Shown one piece after another: positions 1 to 5,137 of a stretch of DNA of 10,677 bases. The notes under the pieces are model-generated. The model ran no database searches, was not told where the DNA came from, and saw only the letters and a program-made list of their open reading frames with translations. Made by a program: the position numbers and the translations under genes. Positions within the stretch are counted from its first letter, which is position 1; every line of letters starts with the position of its first letter. Origin of the DNA: Lachnospiraceae bacterium (lineage in GTDB: Bacteria > Bacillota > Clostridia > Lachnospirales > Lachnospiraceae); contig CAAFXG010000325.1 in the NCBI GenBank assembly GCA_900766925.1, positions 1 through 10,677 of the forward strand, written 5' to 3'.

Positions 1-393
1 AGGGATTTGTATGATTGGTGTAATATGTTGTCTGAGGGTCTCTTTGAAGAACAGCGTGATTTGTTTAGAAAATGCTTTTTATTTTATATGACGATTTCAG
101 CAGACACACTTAATAAATCATTTGACACCTCAGCTATTGACACACTTGATTTTAATAAAATCAGAAGAGATTTATTCCCGGTGCTTAATAAGAAGGACAA
201 ATTTCAGTTGGATGAGAGGAAGAAGTTGGCTAAGAATTACATAGCGGACCTCATGGTGTTGACTACTAAAGAGAAGGAATATTTTGATAGATTCGAAGAG
301 AAAAAATATATGCCAGAGTTGCTTTTTGAAGATGCGGAGATAGTTGAAAGAGTGAAGAATCATCCAATGGCATTATGGAAATGTAAGGAGTAG
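1..393 (+). CDS. AbiEii/AbiGii-type nucleotidyltransferase toxin, C-terminal part (5' end outside window)
   Basis: The frame is open from the first base (codons AGG GAT TTG...), so this is the tail of a longer gene and not a gene starting at TTG 7. About 130 residues are visible. The C-terminus shows the signature I associate with AbiEii/AbiGii (DUF1814-type) proteins: a basic stretch LDERKKLAKNYI, then LTTKEKEYFDRF, then PELLFEDAEIVERVKNHP, ending in MALWKCKE. Family members are nucleotidyltransferase toxins of about 260-310 residues, paired with an upstream AbiEi antitoxin. The catalytic GSxxRxTxDxD-type N-terminal half and any AbiEi gene would lie left of the window. The visible part has no frameshift or stop. 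The next gene starts 7 bases after the TAG, and an AAGGAG ribosome site (385-390) overlaps the 3' end, so the two were probably cotranscribed. The family call is by recalled resemblance. Confidence 0.72.
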   Translation, partial: RDLYDWCNMLSEGLFEEQRDLFRKCFLFYMTISADTLNKSFDTSAIDTLDFNKIRRDLFPVLNKKDKFQLDERKKLAKNYIADLMVLTTKEKEYFDRFEEKKYMPELLFEDAEIVERVKNHPMALWKCKE

Positions 394-400
394 GTGGGAT

Positions 401-589
401 ATGTACATATTTTGTTCGAAGGCATTAGCCGATGCTTTAAATATCAAGAAAAATGAATTACAGAAAATGCCGGCAGATGCTCAAATTGATGAATTATACG
501 CTTGGCATGGTCATATAACAAAGCTTAACGGAAGCATCAATGTTTTCCCTAAATCTAAACAGCTCAAGTGTTTCCAGATTGTTTATTAA
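401..589 (+). pseudogene. DUF6933-like protein, truncated after ~43 codons
   Basis: The start ATG 401 has AAGGAG at 385-390. The first ~43 residues (beginning MYIFCSKALADALNI and reaching DELYAWHGHITKLN) resemble the N-terminus of DUF6933 proteins, small proteins of unknown function with a conserved Trp-His segment followed by an Asn-Arg-Arg-Lys-type motif. Here the match stops right after HITKLN. The remaining ~18 codons to TAA 587-589 (GSINVFPKSKQ...) are foreign: read on the opposite strand they are the start of an istB gene. The gene was therefore cut near 525-535 when an IS21 fragment was joined to it, and the listed 3' end is that of the chimeric frame. DUF6933 genes occur near toxin-antitoxin genes, which fits the AbiEii neighbour, but no function is known to me. 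Family call moderate, truncation call good. Confidence 0.6.
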
Positions 590-607
590 GCTATTGTATG
601 TGTTCAT
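526..607 (-). pseudogene. istB: istB (IS21-family helper ATPase), first ~27 codons only
   Basis: On the minus strand an ATG (607-605) preceded by AAGGAG (618-613) opens a frame reading MNTYNSLINNLETLELF and then RFRENID. This is the typical N-terminal helix region of IstB, the AAA+ helper ATPase of IS21 transposition. The frame runs into DUF6933 sequence at about 525-535, so the Walker motifs and the rest (~220 residues) are missing. It follows the istA remnant by 11 bases, in the normal istA-istB order with its own ribosome site, which confirms that the adjacent fragment is from an IS21 element. The piece cannot encode a functional ATPase. The exact join is uncertain by about 10 bases; an AAGCTT lies at the boundary. 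Confidence 0.62.
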
Positions 608-618
608 TGTATCTCCTT

Positions 619-1085
619 TTATCTGAATGGCATTTCATCCGCATCCTGTGGCGGGATATAGTGCTGGTCGTTACTTTCGTTACCTGCTAAATATTCACTG
701 ATTATTTTCTGTTCATTGATTTTCTCCTGCTTAACCTGTTCGGTCATATCTTCTATAAATGCGTCAATTTCTTTTTCATATTTTTTCTTAAAATGTTCAA
801 ATCCGTCATTTGTAAGAAGATTTGGCGAATCATCCATGCACATAAGATCTTCTATCCAGCAGTCAAGGGCTATGTTTTTACATAAGTTTGCTTTCATAGA
901 GAATTTTATAGTGTTCTTCTTTGTAATTAATGGGATTTTCATTTAATGCGTGAAAGGTAACAAGTTTTCCGTTATAATAGATGTAAAGCTTGTTGTCTAA
1001 GAGATCTACAGTAACCTCTTCGCCGATGAGCTTGGGATCCACAGAGTATCTGCTGTTTCCATATCTGATAAGAGCTTCCGATGAT
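619..1085 (-). pseudogene. istA: istA (IS21-family transposase), C-terminal fragment with a frameshift
   Basis: Read on the minus strand, ~1085 down to 888 encodes SSEALIRYGNSRYSV, then KLIGEEVTVDLLDNKLYIYY, then GKLVTFHALNENP, YKEEHY. This is the beta-barrel 'Mu transposase C' region at the end of IstA, where RYSV, a short hydrophobic strand and a final H...HY are usual. That frame stops at TAA 882-880. The continuation lies in another frame: NIALDCWIEDLM, the acidic coil FEHFKKKYEKEIDAFIE, and the end QDADEMPFR with stop at 619-621. A single indel around 880-910 therefore splits it. The DDE catalytic domain and the helix-turn-helix are absent; sequence beyond ~1085 belongs to the DUF4143 gene. 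Inactive relic; no terminal inverted repeat remains on either side. Confidence 0.72.
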
Positions 1086-1562
1086 GAGAAGATACACCAT
1101 ACGACAGTTGGCAATTATATGCAATACCTGTGCAATGCATTCGCGTTCTACAAGGTTAGGAGATATGATATTAAGGGGAAAAAGTATTTATCGAGCAACG
1201 ACAAATACTATTTGAGTGACCATACTTTCCGTTATGCAAAGCTTGGAACAAAGAATATGGATTACGGGCGGATGCTAGAGAATATCGTGGCGGTTGAGCT
1301 TCTGCGCAGAGGATATGAGGTATATGTGGGAATACTATATAAGAAAGAAATAGATTTTGTCGCAGTGAAGCGGAGTGAGAAAATCTATATTCAGGTATCT
1401 GATAATATCAGTGATGAAAAGACATTTGAAAGAGAGGTAGCTCCACTGCTACAAATCAAAGATGCATATCCAAAGTATGTGATAGCCAGAACCAGGCATG
1501 ATGAGTACCAGTATGAGGGAATCAAGGTTATTGATATTGCGGATTGGTTTTTGGATAAATAA
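1080..1562 (+). pseudogene. AAA-family ATPase with DUF4143 domain, C-terminal fragment
   Basis: From about D31 of the open frame (base 1080) to TAA 1560-1562 the protein is a typical DUF4143 C-terminal domain: EKIHHTTVGNYMQYLCNAF, FYKVRRYDIKGKKYL, DKYYLSDHTFRYA, NMDYGRMLENIVAVELLRRG, then a PD-(D/E)XK-like strand KKEIDFVAVK and YIQVSD. Such proteins are usually ~390-430 residues with an N-terminal AAA_14 P-loop domain. Here the whole P-loop half is missing and the sequence upstream of ~1080 is antisense istA. The ATG at 990 that opens the frame lies in IS sequence and has no ancestral meaning. The remaining ~160 codons are intact, so the truncation may be recent. The family is widespread in Clostridia and Bacteroidetes and of poorly known function; the spared nuclease-like domain could fold, but expression is doubtful. 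Confidence 0.78.
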
Positions 1563-1564
1563 TG

Positions 1565-1605
1565 CTATTAGCCTAAAATGAAAAAAAGAAGAAAATGGCT
1601 AATAG
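1565..1605. repeat. 9-bp inverted repeat (CTATTAGCC / GGCTAATAG)
   Basis: CTATTAGCC at 1565-1573 is the exact reverse complement of GGCTAATAG at 1597-1605, separated by 23 A-rich bases. It begins 2 bases after the DUF4143 stop. No T-run follows on either strand, so it is not a standard intrinsic terminator. It could be a decayed terminator or a regulator site of the MNT/HEPN module downstream. Confidence 0.45.
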
Positions 1606-1652
1606 AACAAAGTGAACCAAATAGAGGATGTTGAATAAGGCATGTTTCAAAT

Positions 1653-1880
1653 GTACGTCCAATATATGGTTCTCATTTGCGTCAAATAATATTATTTGGT
1701 TCTTACGCTAGAGGCGATTACAATTCGGATTCGGACGTGGATGTTATGATTTTGTTGGATTTATCAGATATGGATATCAAGCCAATTGCTAAAAGTGAAG
1801 AGCATTAGCAGAAGTGGGTTGAGAATTATCCGTTCTATGCTAATGTCAATAGAGATGGGGTGACTCTATATGTAGCCTAA
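1653..1880 (+). pseudogene. MNT-type nucleotidyltransferase (antitoxin of MNT/HEPN pairs), degenerate
   Basis: Reading from GTA 1653 gives VRPIYGSHLRQIILFG, then the active-site signature GSYARGDYNSDSDVDVMI, with the GS and paired Asp residues of the minimal nucleotidyltransferase fold. Then comes LLDLSDMDIKPIAKSEEH, a TAG stop (1806-1808), and in the same frame QKWVENYPFYANVNRDGV to TAA 1878-1880. No start codon exists in this frame; a TGA lies 24 bases upstream, so the N-terminus is frameshifted. In relatives as I remember them, roughly 20 residues separate the LLDLSDMD strand from DIKPIAKS; here they are fused, so an internal deletion is likely. MNT proteins AMPylate and neutralise HEPN toxins. 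This copy cannot be made whole: start, an internal segment and one sense codon are lost, though catalytic residues remain readable. Confidence 0.7.
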
Positions 1881-2011
1881 TGATGTGGGAACACAAAGGG
1901 ATTTGGTTTTATATTGCAACAGTAGAAGAGTTCGACGAACAGATTGCTGTAGCGGAAGAATTTATTCTGATGGTTGAAGACTATTGTAATCAAGAGAGGA
2001 TGATATTGTGA
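1880..2011 (+). pseudogene. HEPN-domain toxin remnant (C-terminal helix)
   Basis: A 43-codon frame starts at ATG 1880, overlapping the MNT stop (TAATG), and ends at TGA 2009-2011. Its body FYIATVEEFDEQIAVAEEF and ILMVEDYC resembles the last helix of HEPN proteins, where an aromatic-Tyr-[IV]-Ala element precedes a Glu-Gln-rich helix. HEPN toxins are about 120-150 residues with a central RxxxxH ribonuclease motif; that part is absent. The piece thus looks like the first few codons (MMWEHK) joined to the end of the gene by an internal deletion. The order MNT then HEPN with overlapping stop and start supports the call, since such pairs are translationally coupled. The TGA overlaps the nitroreductase GTG start. 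The similarity is short, so identity is moderate; a neutral short ORF is the alternative. Confidence 0.45.
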
Positions 2012-2598
2012 TAGAAAGTATAGCAAAGAGAAGAAGCATACGAAAATTTAAGGATAAACCAGTTTGTGATGAAGATATTAAAAGCATAATTAAAGCAGCC
2101 GTCATGGCTCCATCGGCTAAGAACAGACAGCCATGGAAATTTATTGTTTATCGTCAGGAGGCAAAAAAACAATTTGTTGATGTAATGAGGAAAGCAGTAG
2201 AAGATGAAGCGGAAAAACATACATTGATGCCTGAATGGAGTTGTGGTATTCCGGATGCGGTTAATACCATAAGAGTCATGGAGGAGGCACCAGTTTTGAT
2301 AGTGGTATTAAATACAAACAGTAATAATCCATTTATGGAAATTAAAGGGGAAAGCAGAATTGTCGAGATATGTGATTCTCTTTCTATTGGTGCAGCTATT
2401 GAAAATCTGATACTTGAGGCTACAGATTTGGGACTTGGAACACTCTGGATTGCAAATACATGTTTTGCCTATGATGCTCTTATTCGGTTTATAAATTCGA
2501 ATGATCAGCTTATCGGGACAGTAGCTGTTGGATATGCGGATGAAGAACCGATGGAAAGACCTAGGAAAAAGATAGAAGATATATTGGAGTTTCGTTAA
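2008..2598 (+). CDS. Nitroreductase family protein (FMN-dependent NAD(P)H oxidoreductase)
   Basis: The 196-residue protein starts at GTG 2008, with GAGAGGA (1994-2000) 7 bases upstream. Family marks are the N-terminal RRSIRKF (residues 8-14; basic FMN-phosphate contacts), APSAKNRQPWKFIVY (about 34-48; the usual Pro-Ser-x-x-N-x-Q-Pro-Trp flavin site), the central helix SLSIGAAIENLILEA, GLGTLWIA, and the C-terminal VAVGYADEEP followed by the basic RPRKK. Length is normal for the single-domain group. Such enzymes are cytosolic homodimers using NAD(P)H to reduce nitro, quinone or flavin-like substrates; the natural substrate cannot be read from the sequence. The GTG sits inside the TGA of the HEPN remnant, so it may be read by coupling on a transcript from the left. 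No clear promoter of its own is seen just upstream. Intact and confident at family level. Confidence 0.9.
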   Translation: MIESIAKRRSIRKFKDKPVCDEDIKSIIKAAVMAPSAKNRQPWKFIVYRQEAKKQFVDVMRKAVEDEAEKHTLMPEWSCGIPDAVNTIRVMEEAPVLIVVLNTNSNNPFMEIKGESRIVEICDSLSIGAAIENLILEATDLGLGTLWIANTCFAYDALIRFINSNDQLIGTVAVGYADEEPMERPRKKIEDILEFR

Positions 2599-2654
2599 CT
2601 CGGGATTTTTCGAGATGATGAATTACCATTTTGTTAATCGTCAGTATGGATTGA

Positions 2655-2672
2655 TTATCTTTGAAAAGATAA
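2655..2672. promoter_or_regulatory. 18-bp palindrome at a possible promoter upstream of the 115-aa/TetR operon
   Basis: TTATCTTT (2655-2662) and AAAGATAA (2665-2672) are exact reverse complements around a 2-base centre. TTGAAA (2661-2666) inside it, with TTATAC at 2684-2689 at 17-base spacing, is a possible though imperfect promoter. TetR regulators usually bind short palindromes at their own promoter, so this is a plausible autoregulatory operator. AT-rich sequence makes chance palindromes common, so confidence is limited. Confidence 0.35.
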
Positions 2673-2714
2673 AGAAATACATATTATACAAAAAGGAAAG
2701 GATGGTACAGTGGT

Positions 2715-3062
2715 ATGTATGCAGGATTACTGATAAAGGAAAGCCTTTCGGATGAAAGAATCCTTGATTTTGTAGAGATAAAGAATGTTGAGATATGGGT
2801 CACCAATAATAATCCAAAATATTGGACAGCAATATCCTTTGTAAGTGATTGTATGGAATTTCCTGAAAAACTGTCAAAAGCATTAAGGGAAGATTCTCAG
2901 ATACAATGGTATGTTGACTTAAAAATGAATAACACAAAATATATTGTATTAAAAGACATTGTTTTGAAATATGAAATTAGCAACCGGATTGAAAAAGAAA
3001 GTGTACTTAAAAAATGTATCGAATTGGGAATACCGACGGAACAGCTTGACTGGTCTGAATAG
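2715..3062 (+). CDS. Small conserved-looking cytosolic protein of unknown function
   Basis: This is a 115-residue protein starting at ATG 2715, with a purine-rich AAAGGAAAGGA (2692-2702) about 12 bases upstream, longer than ideal. I do not recognise a named domain. It begins MYAGLLIKESLSDERILDFV, has aromatic-rich alternating strands (VEIWVTNNNPKYWTAISFV, QWYVDLKMNNTKYIV), and ends in a charged helix (NRIEKESVLKKCIELGI). The pattern suggests a small alpha/beta fold. There is no signal peptide, membrane segment or cysteine cluster. It ends 17 bases before the TetR reading frame, on the same strand, so the two are very likely cotranscribed; a role tied to what the repressor senses is possible but unproven. 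Base and codon use look like the neighbours, and the frame is intact. Confidence 0.7.
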   Translation: MYAGLLIKESLSDERILDFVEIKNVEIWVTNNNPKYWTAISFVSDCMEFPEKLSKALREDSQIQWYVDLKMNNTKYIVLKDIVLKYEISNRIEKESVLKKCIELGIPTEQLDWSE

Positions 3063-3082
3063 TAATTGGTGGAGGATAGGTG

Positions 3083-3682
3083 ATGATGGATATGCCAACA
3101 AAAGAAAGAATACTGTATGCCGCACTGGATCTTTTTGCTGAAAAAGGATATGACGGAGTTGGGGTAGATCTGATAGCAGAGAATGCCGGATTGAAAGGCC
3201 CTTCTCTTTATCGGCATTACAGAGGAAAAGAAGATATTTTTAATTACATGATTGATTTGGTCATGTCACACTATGAAGAGGGGTTTGGTTTAAAAATAAA
3301 ACCGGGACAAGCCCCCAAAAGCATGGATGAGTTGATAGAGGCTGCCATGGAAAAAATTAAGTTTACTATGCATGATGATATTGTTCAAAAAACCAGAAGA
3401 ATTTTGGCTATGGAGCAGTTCCGCAGTAAGCGGATGGCTGAGCTTACAACTCGCTATCACCTTGAAAATTTGCAGGAAATGTATGCGGGTATTTTTGAGG
3501 GACTAATGGAAAAGGGGATTTTAAAAAAGGACGATTCGGTATTACTTGCATTAGAGTTTGTTTCACCGGTTTCTCTTCTGATTCATATGTATGACAGACA
3601 GCCGGAGAGAGAAGAAGAGGTGTTGGATAAAATCAGAAAGCATTTTGAACATTTTGTGAAGGTGTATGCAGAGGAGAAATAG
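3083..3682 (+). CDS. TetR/AcrR-family transcriptional regulator
   Basis: The N-terminal domain is a typical TetR helix-turn-helix: TKERILYAALDLFAEKGYDG, then VGVDLIAENAGLKGPSLYRH and YRGKEDIFNYMI (about residues 6-55). The remaining ~145 residues are helical and ligand-binding, variable as usual. Total length of 199 is normal for the family. Candidate starts are GTG 3080, ATG 3083, ATG 3086 and ATG 3092; GGAGG at 3071-3075 gives 7 bases to ATG 3083, which I prefer. Such dimeric repressors release DNA on binding a small molecule and often control an adjacent transporter. The antiporter gene converges on this one 41 bases downstream, and its promoter carries a 26-bp perfect palindrome of the size expected for a TetR operator. 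A second palindrome (2655-2672) lies in front of this operon. Both links are inference. Confidence 0.88.
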   Translation: MMDMPTKERILYAALDLFAEKGYDGVGVDLIAENAGLKGPSLYRHYRGKEDIFNYMIDLVMSHYEEGFGLKIKPGQAPKSMDELIEAAMEKIKFTMHDDIVQKTRRILAMEQFRSKRMAELTTRYHLENLQEMYAGIFEGLMEKGILKKDDSVLLALEFVSPVSLLIHMYDRQPEREEEVLDKIRKHFEHFVKVYAEEK

Positions 3683-3723
3683 GAGAAACACATTGGGGTA
3701 AAGGTATTATGAAGAGCAGACGG

Positions 3724-4932
3724 TTATATTTCTCCGGCCAGCTCAAAACCTTTTTTGGCTGCAATAACTGCAATAAACTCGTTGATAATGGCTGCTGCAG
3801 CAATCGTACCTTGTACAATTTGAACTAATTCAGGGGCAGAAGCTAATGTGGAACAGATAATGCCGGTAAATACTAAAGATACACCGGAATGAGGAAGCAG
3901 TGTCAGACCGAGATATTTCCTGACGGTGGGCGGCATATTAGTAAGCTTTGCTCCGGTTCTTGCCCCAAAGTATTTCCCAAGGGCACGGGCAGATATATAT
4001 ACAAAAGTATATAGACCGGCTCCTAGAATCAGATGGTAATCTAAAGGAGTACCAAGATCAACAATTGCTGCTAACAGGGCAACACCGAGAATAGGTGCAA
4101 AATAATTGTTGATTTTCTGCAGCTGTTCAGATGTAATCAGATTTGAAAATACTGCAGAAAATGAAACACCCATCAGCATGTAATTAAGTGTGATACCGGA
4201 AAGCAGATAGGTATTTACTAACCATCCCATCAGCATTGTAATTGTAATACCGAAGAGCAGTACAGCTAAATTCGTACATTTTTGATTACATTTTCTCAAT
4301 AAGATTCCTGTCGGAAAACCAACGATAGCACCAATTACAATCGGAAGAAGAATCATAACAGGAATCATGTAAATTGGAATTGCACCACCGGAAGCCATGC
4401 GTGCAATCAGGGAATTTACTGTGAAAAATACGGCAATTCCCACTACATCATCCAACACGGTCATTGGGAGCAGGGTATCTGTAACAGGACCTTTTGCATG
4501 AAACTCATTGACAATAGACAGAGCAGGCGCAGGAGCAGTTGCAAGAGCAATGCCACCAAAGACAAATGCAAGGTAAACTGGTATTTTGGTAAAATAAAAA
4601 AGAATTCCGAAAGCAAGGGAAACAACTGCAAATGTACCAAGTGACTGAGTGAGTGTGGTAATTATTAATGCTTTTCCGGAGGTCTTTAGCTTGCTCCAGA
4701 TTAGTTCAGAGCCAAGCATTACACCAAATGCACACTGCATCCATATGATGATTGTTTTATACCATCCGGCATCAAGAATATTCTGTGGCATGAGGTTTAC
4801 GGCATGAGGTCCAAAAATAATACCAACAATCAGCCAACCGAGTATGGATGGCATTTTAATTTTGGTCATAAGTTTTCCTGCCACGAAGGCAAGAGCCAGT
4901 ACAGAAATCCAACGTAATATATTTAGTAGCAT
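3724..4932 (-). CDS. Na+/H+ antiporter (CPA2-type cation:proton antiporter)
   Basis: A 402-residue, very hydrophobic protein with about 12 membrane segments and no soluble C-terminal TrkA-N domain. It matches the Na+/H+ exchanger fold: GWLIVGIIFGPHAV early (residues 32-45), FGGIALATAPAPALSIVNEF (125-144; the unwound crossed segment), LDDVVGIAVFF (160-170) with the Asp161-Asp162 pair of electrogenic antiporters, SARALGKYFG (314-323) with a basic residue at the usual TM10 place, and LLPHSGVSLVF (345-355). Function: exchange of Na+ (or another monovalent cation) for protons at the inner membrane. ATG 4932 has AAAGGAG (4948-4942) 9 bases upstream. Its near-consensus promoter at 5054-5026 and overlapping palindrome suggest tight repression. 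It is transcribed divergently from the UvrA-like gene and convergently with the TetR gene. Ion specificity and regulator cannot be told from the sequence. Confidence 0.88.
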   Translation of the reverse strand: MLLNILRWISVLALAFVAGKLMTKIKMPSILGWLIVGIIFGPHAVNLMPQNILDAGWYKTIIIWMQCAFGVMLGSELIWSKLKTSGKALIITTLTQSLGTFAVVSLAFGILFYFTKIPVYLAFVFGGIALATAPAPALSIVNEFHAKGPVTDTLLPMTVLDDVVGIAVFFTVNSLIARMASGGAIPIYMIPVMILLPIVIGAIVGFPTGILLRKCNQKCTNLAVLLFGITITMLMGWLVNTYLLSGITLNYMLMGVSFSAVFSNLITSEQLQKINNYFAPILGVALLAAIVDLGTPLDYHLILGAGLYTFVYISARALGKYFGARTGAKLTNMPPTVRKYLGLTLLPHSGVSLVFTGIICSTLASAPELVQIVQGTIAAAAIINEFIAVIAAKKGFELAGEI

Positions 4933-5025
4933 ATTGCTTTTCTCCTTTCAAAATTCTGTCAACTTTTACACCAAAATTATGGTAAAACAAGTCCTTTTTT
5001 AAGTATTAACAATGCAATAAATAAT

Positions 5026-5054
5026 ATCATAGTATTTATTGACTTAAAAGTCAA
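5026..5054 (-). promoter_or_regulatory. Promoter of the antiporter gene
   Basis: On the minus strand TTGACT (5054-5049) and TATGAT (5031-5026) are separated by exactly 17 bases, near the SigA consensus. Transcription would start near 5019, leaving a leader of about 87 bases before ATG 4932. The -35 box and most of the spacer lie inside the palindrome at 5034-5059. Confidence 0.7.
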
Positions 5055-5059
5055 TAAAT
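5034..5059. promoter_or_regulatory. Perfect 26-bp palindrome, likely repressor operator
   Basis: ATTTATTGACTT (5034-5045) and AAGTCAATAAAT (5048-5059) are exact reverse complements with a 2-base centre AA. It covers the -35 box and spacer of the antiporter promoter and lies just 16 bases upstream of the -35 box of the UvrA-like gene. Perfect 12-bp arms are very unlikely by chance. A dimeric repressor bound here would block the antiporter promoter. The nearby TetR gene is the obvious candidate. No T-run makes it a terminator. Confidence 0.65.
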
Positions 5060-5074
5060 GGAAACATGAGAATA

Positions 5075-5105
5075 TTGACTCTCTCCTTTGGGGAGAGTTT
5101 ATATT
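5075..5105 (+). promoter_or_regulatory. MerR-type promoter of the UvrA-like gene
   Basis: TTGACT (5075-5080) and TATATT (5100-5105) are separated by 19 bases. Inside the spacer CTCTCC (5081-5086) and GGAGAG (5092-5097) form an inverted repeat around TTTGG. A too-long 19-bp spacer with a central dyad is the hallmark of promoters activated by MerR-family proteins, which untwist the spacer; CTCTCC...GGAGAG-type dyads are common for the drug- and redox-sensing branches. The start would be near 5112, about 26 bases before ATG 5138. No merR gene is in the window. Confidence 0.75.
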
Positions 5106-5137
5106 TATCTTAAGAAATTGTCAGGAGGTACCTTGGT

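Larger units (their letters stand above)
526..1085 (-). mobile_element. Internal fragment of an IS21-family insertion sequence
   Basis: About 560 bases hold the istA 3' end and the istB 5' start in their native order on the minus strand. Neither IS end is present: the left join falls inside a DUF6933 gene and the right join just before the DUF4143 coding region (about 1080-1088). A clean insertion would leave complete ends and a short target duplication, so this piece was left by deletions running from inside the element into both flanking genes, or by recombination between IS21 copies. Boundaries are placed where protein similarity changes and are good to about 10 bases. Confidence 0.68.

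Noticed and set aside
990..1079. N-terminal 30 codons of the open frame that runs into DUF4143
   Set aside because: They are the antisense of the istA fragment, so they are chimeric and not part of the ancestral gene.
2615..2755. Small 46-codon frame between the nitroreductase and the 115-residue protein
   Set aside because: Lys/Tyr-rich composition of AT-rich spacer, no good ribosome site, and it overlaps the next gene in another frame.
2897..3217. Minus-strand open frame across the 115-residue protein and the TetR start
   Set aside because: It overlaps two supported genes, is rich in Ser, His and Phe typical of antisense reading, and has no ribosome site.
4964..4987. Imperfect inverted repeat TTTTAC...GTAAAA in the antiporter leader
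   Set aside because: Short arms with a bulge in AT-rich sequence; not distinguishable from chance next to the perfect palindrome at 5034-5059.
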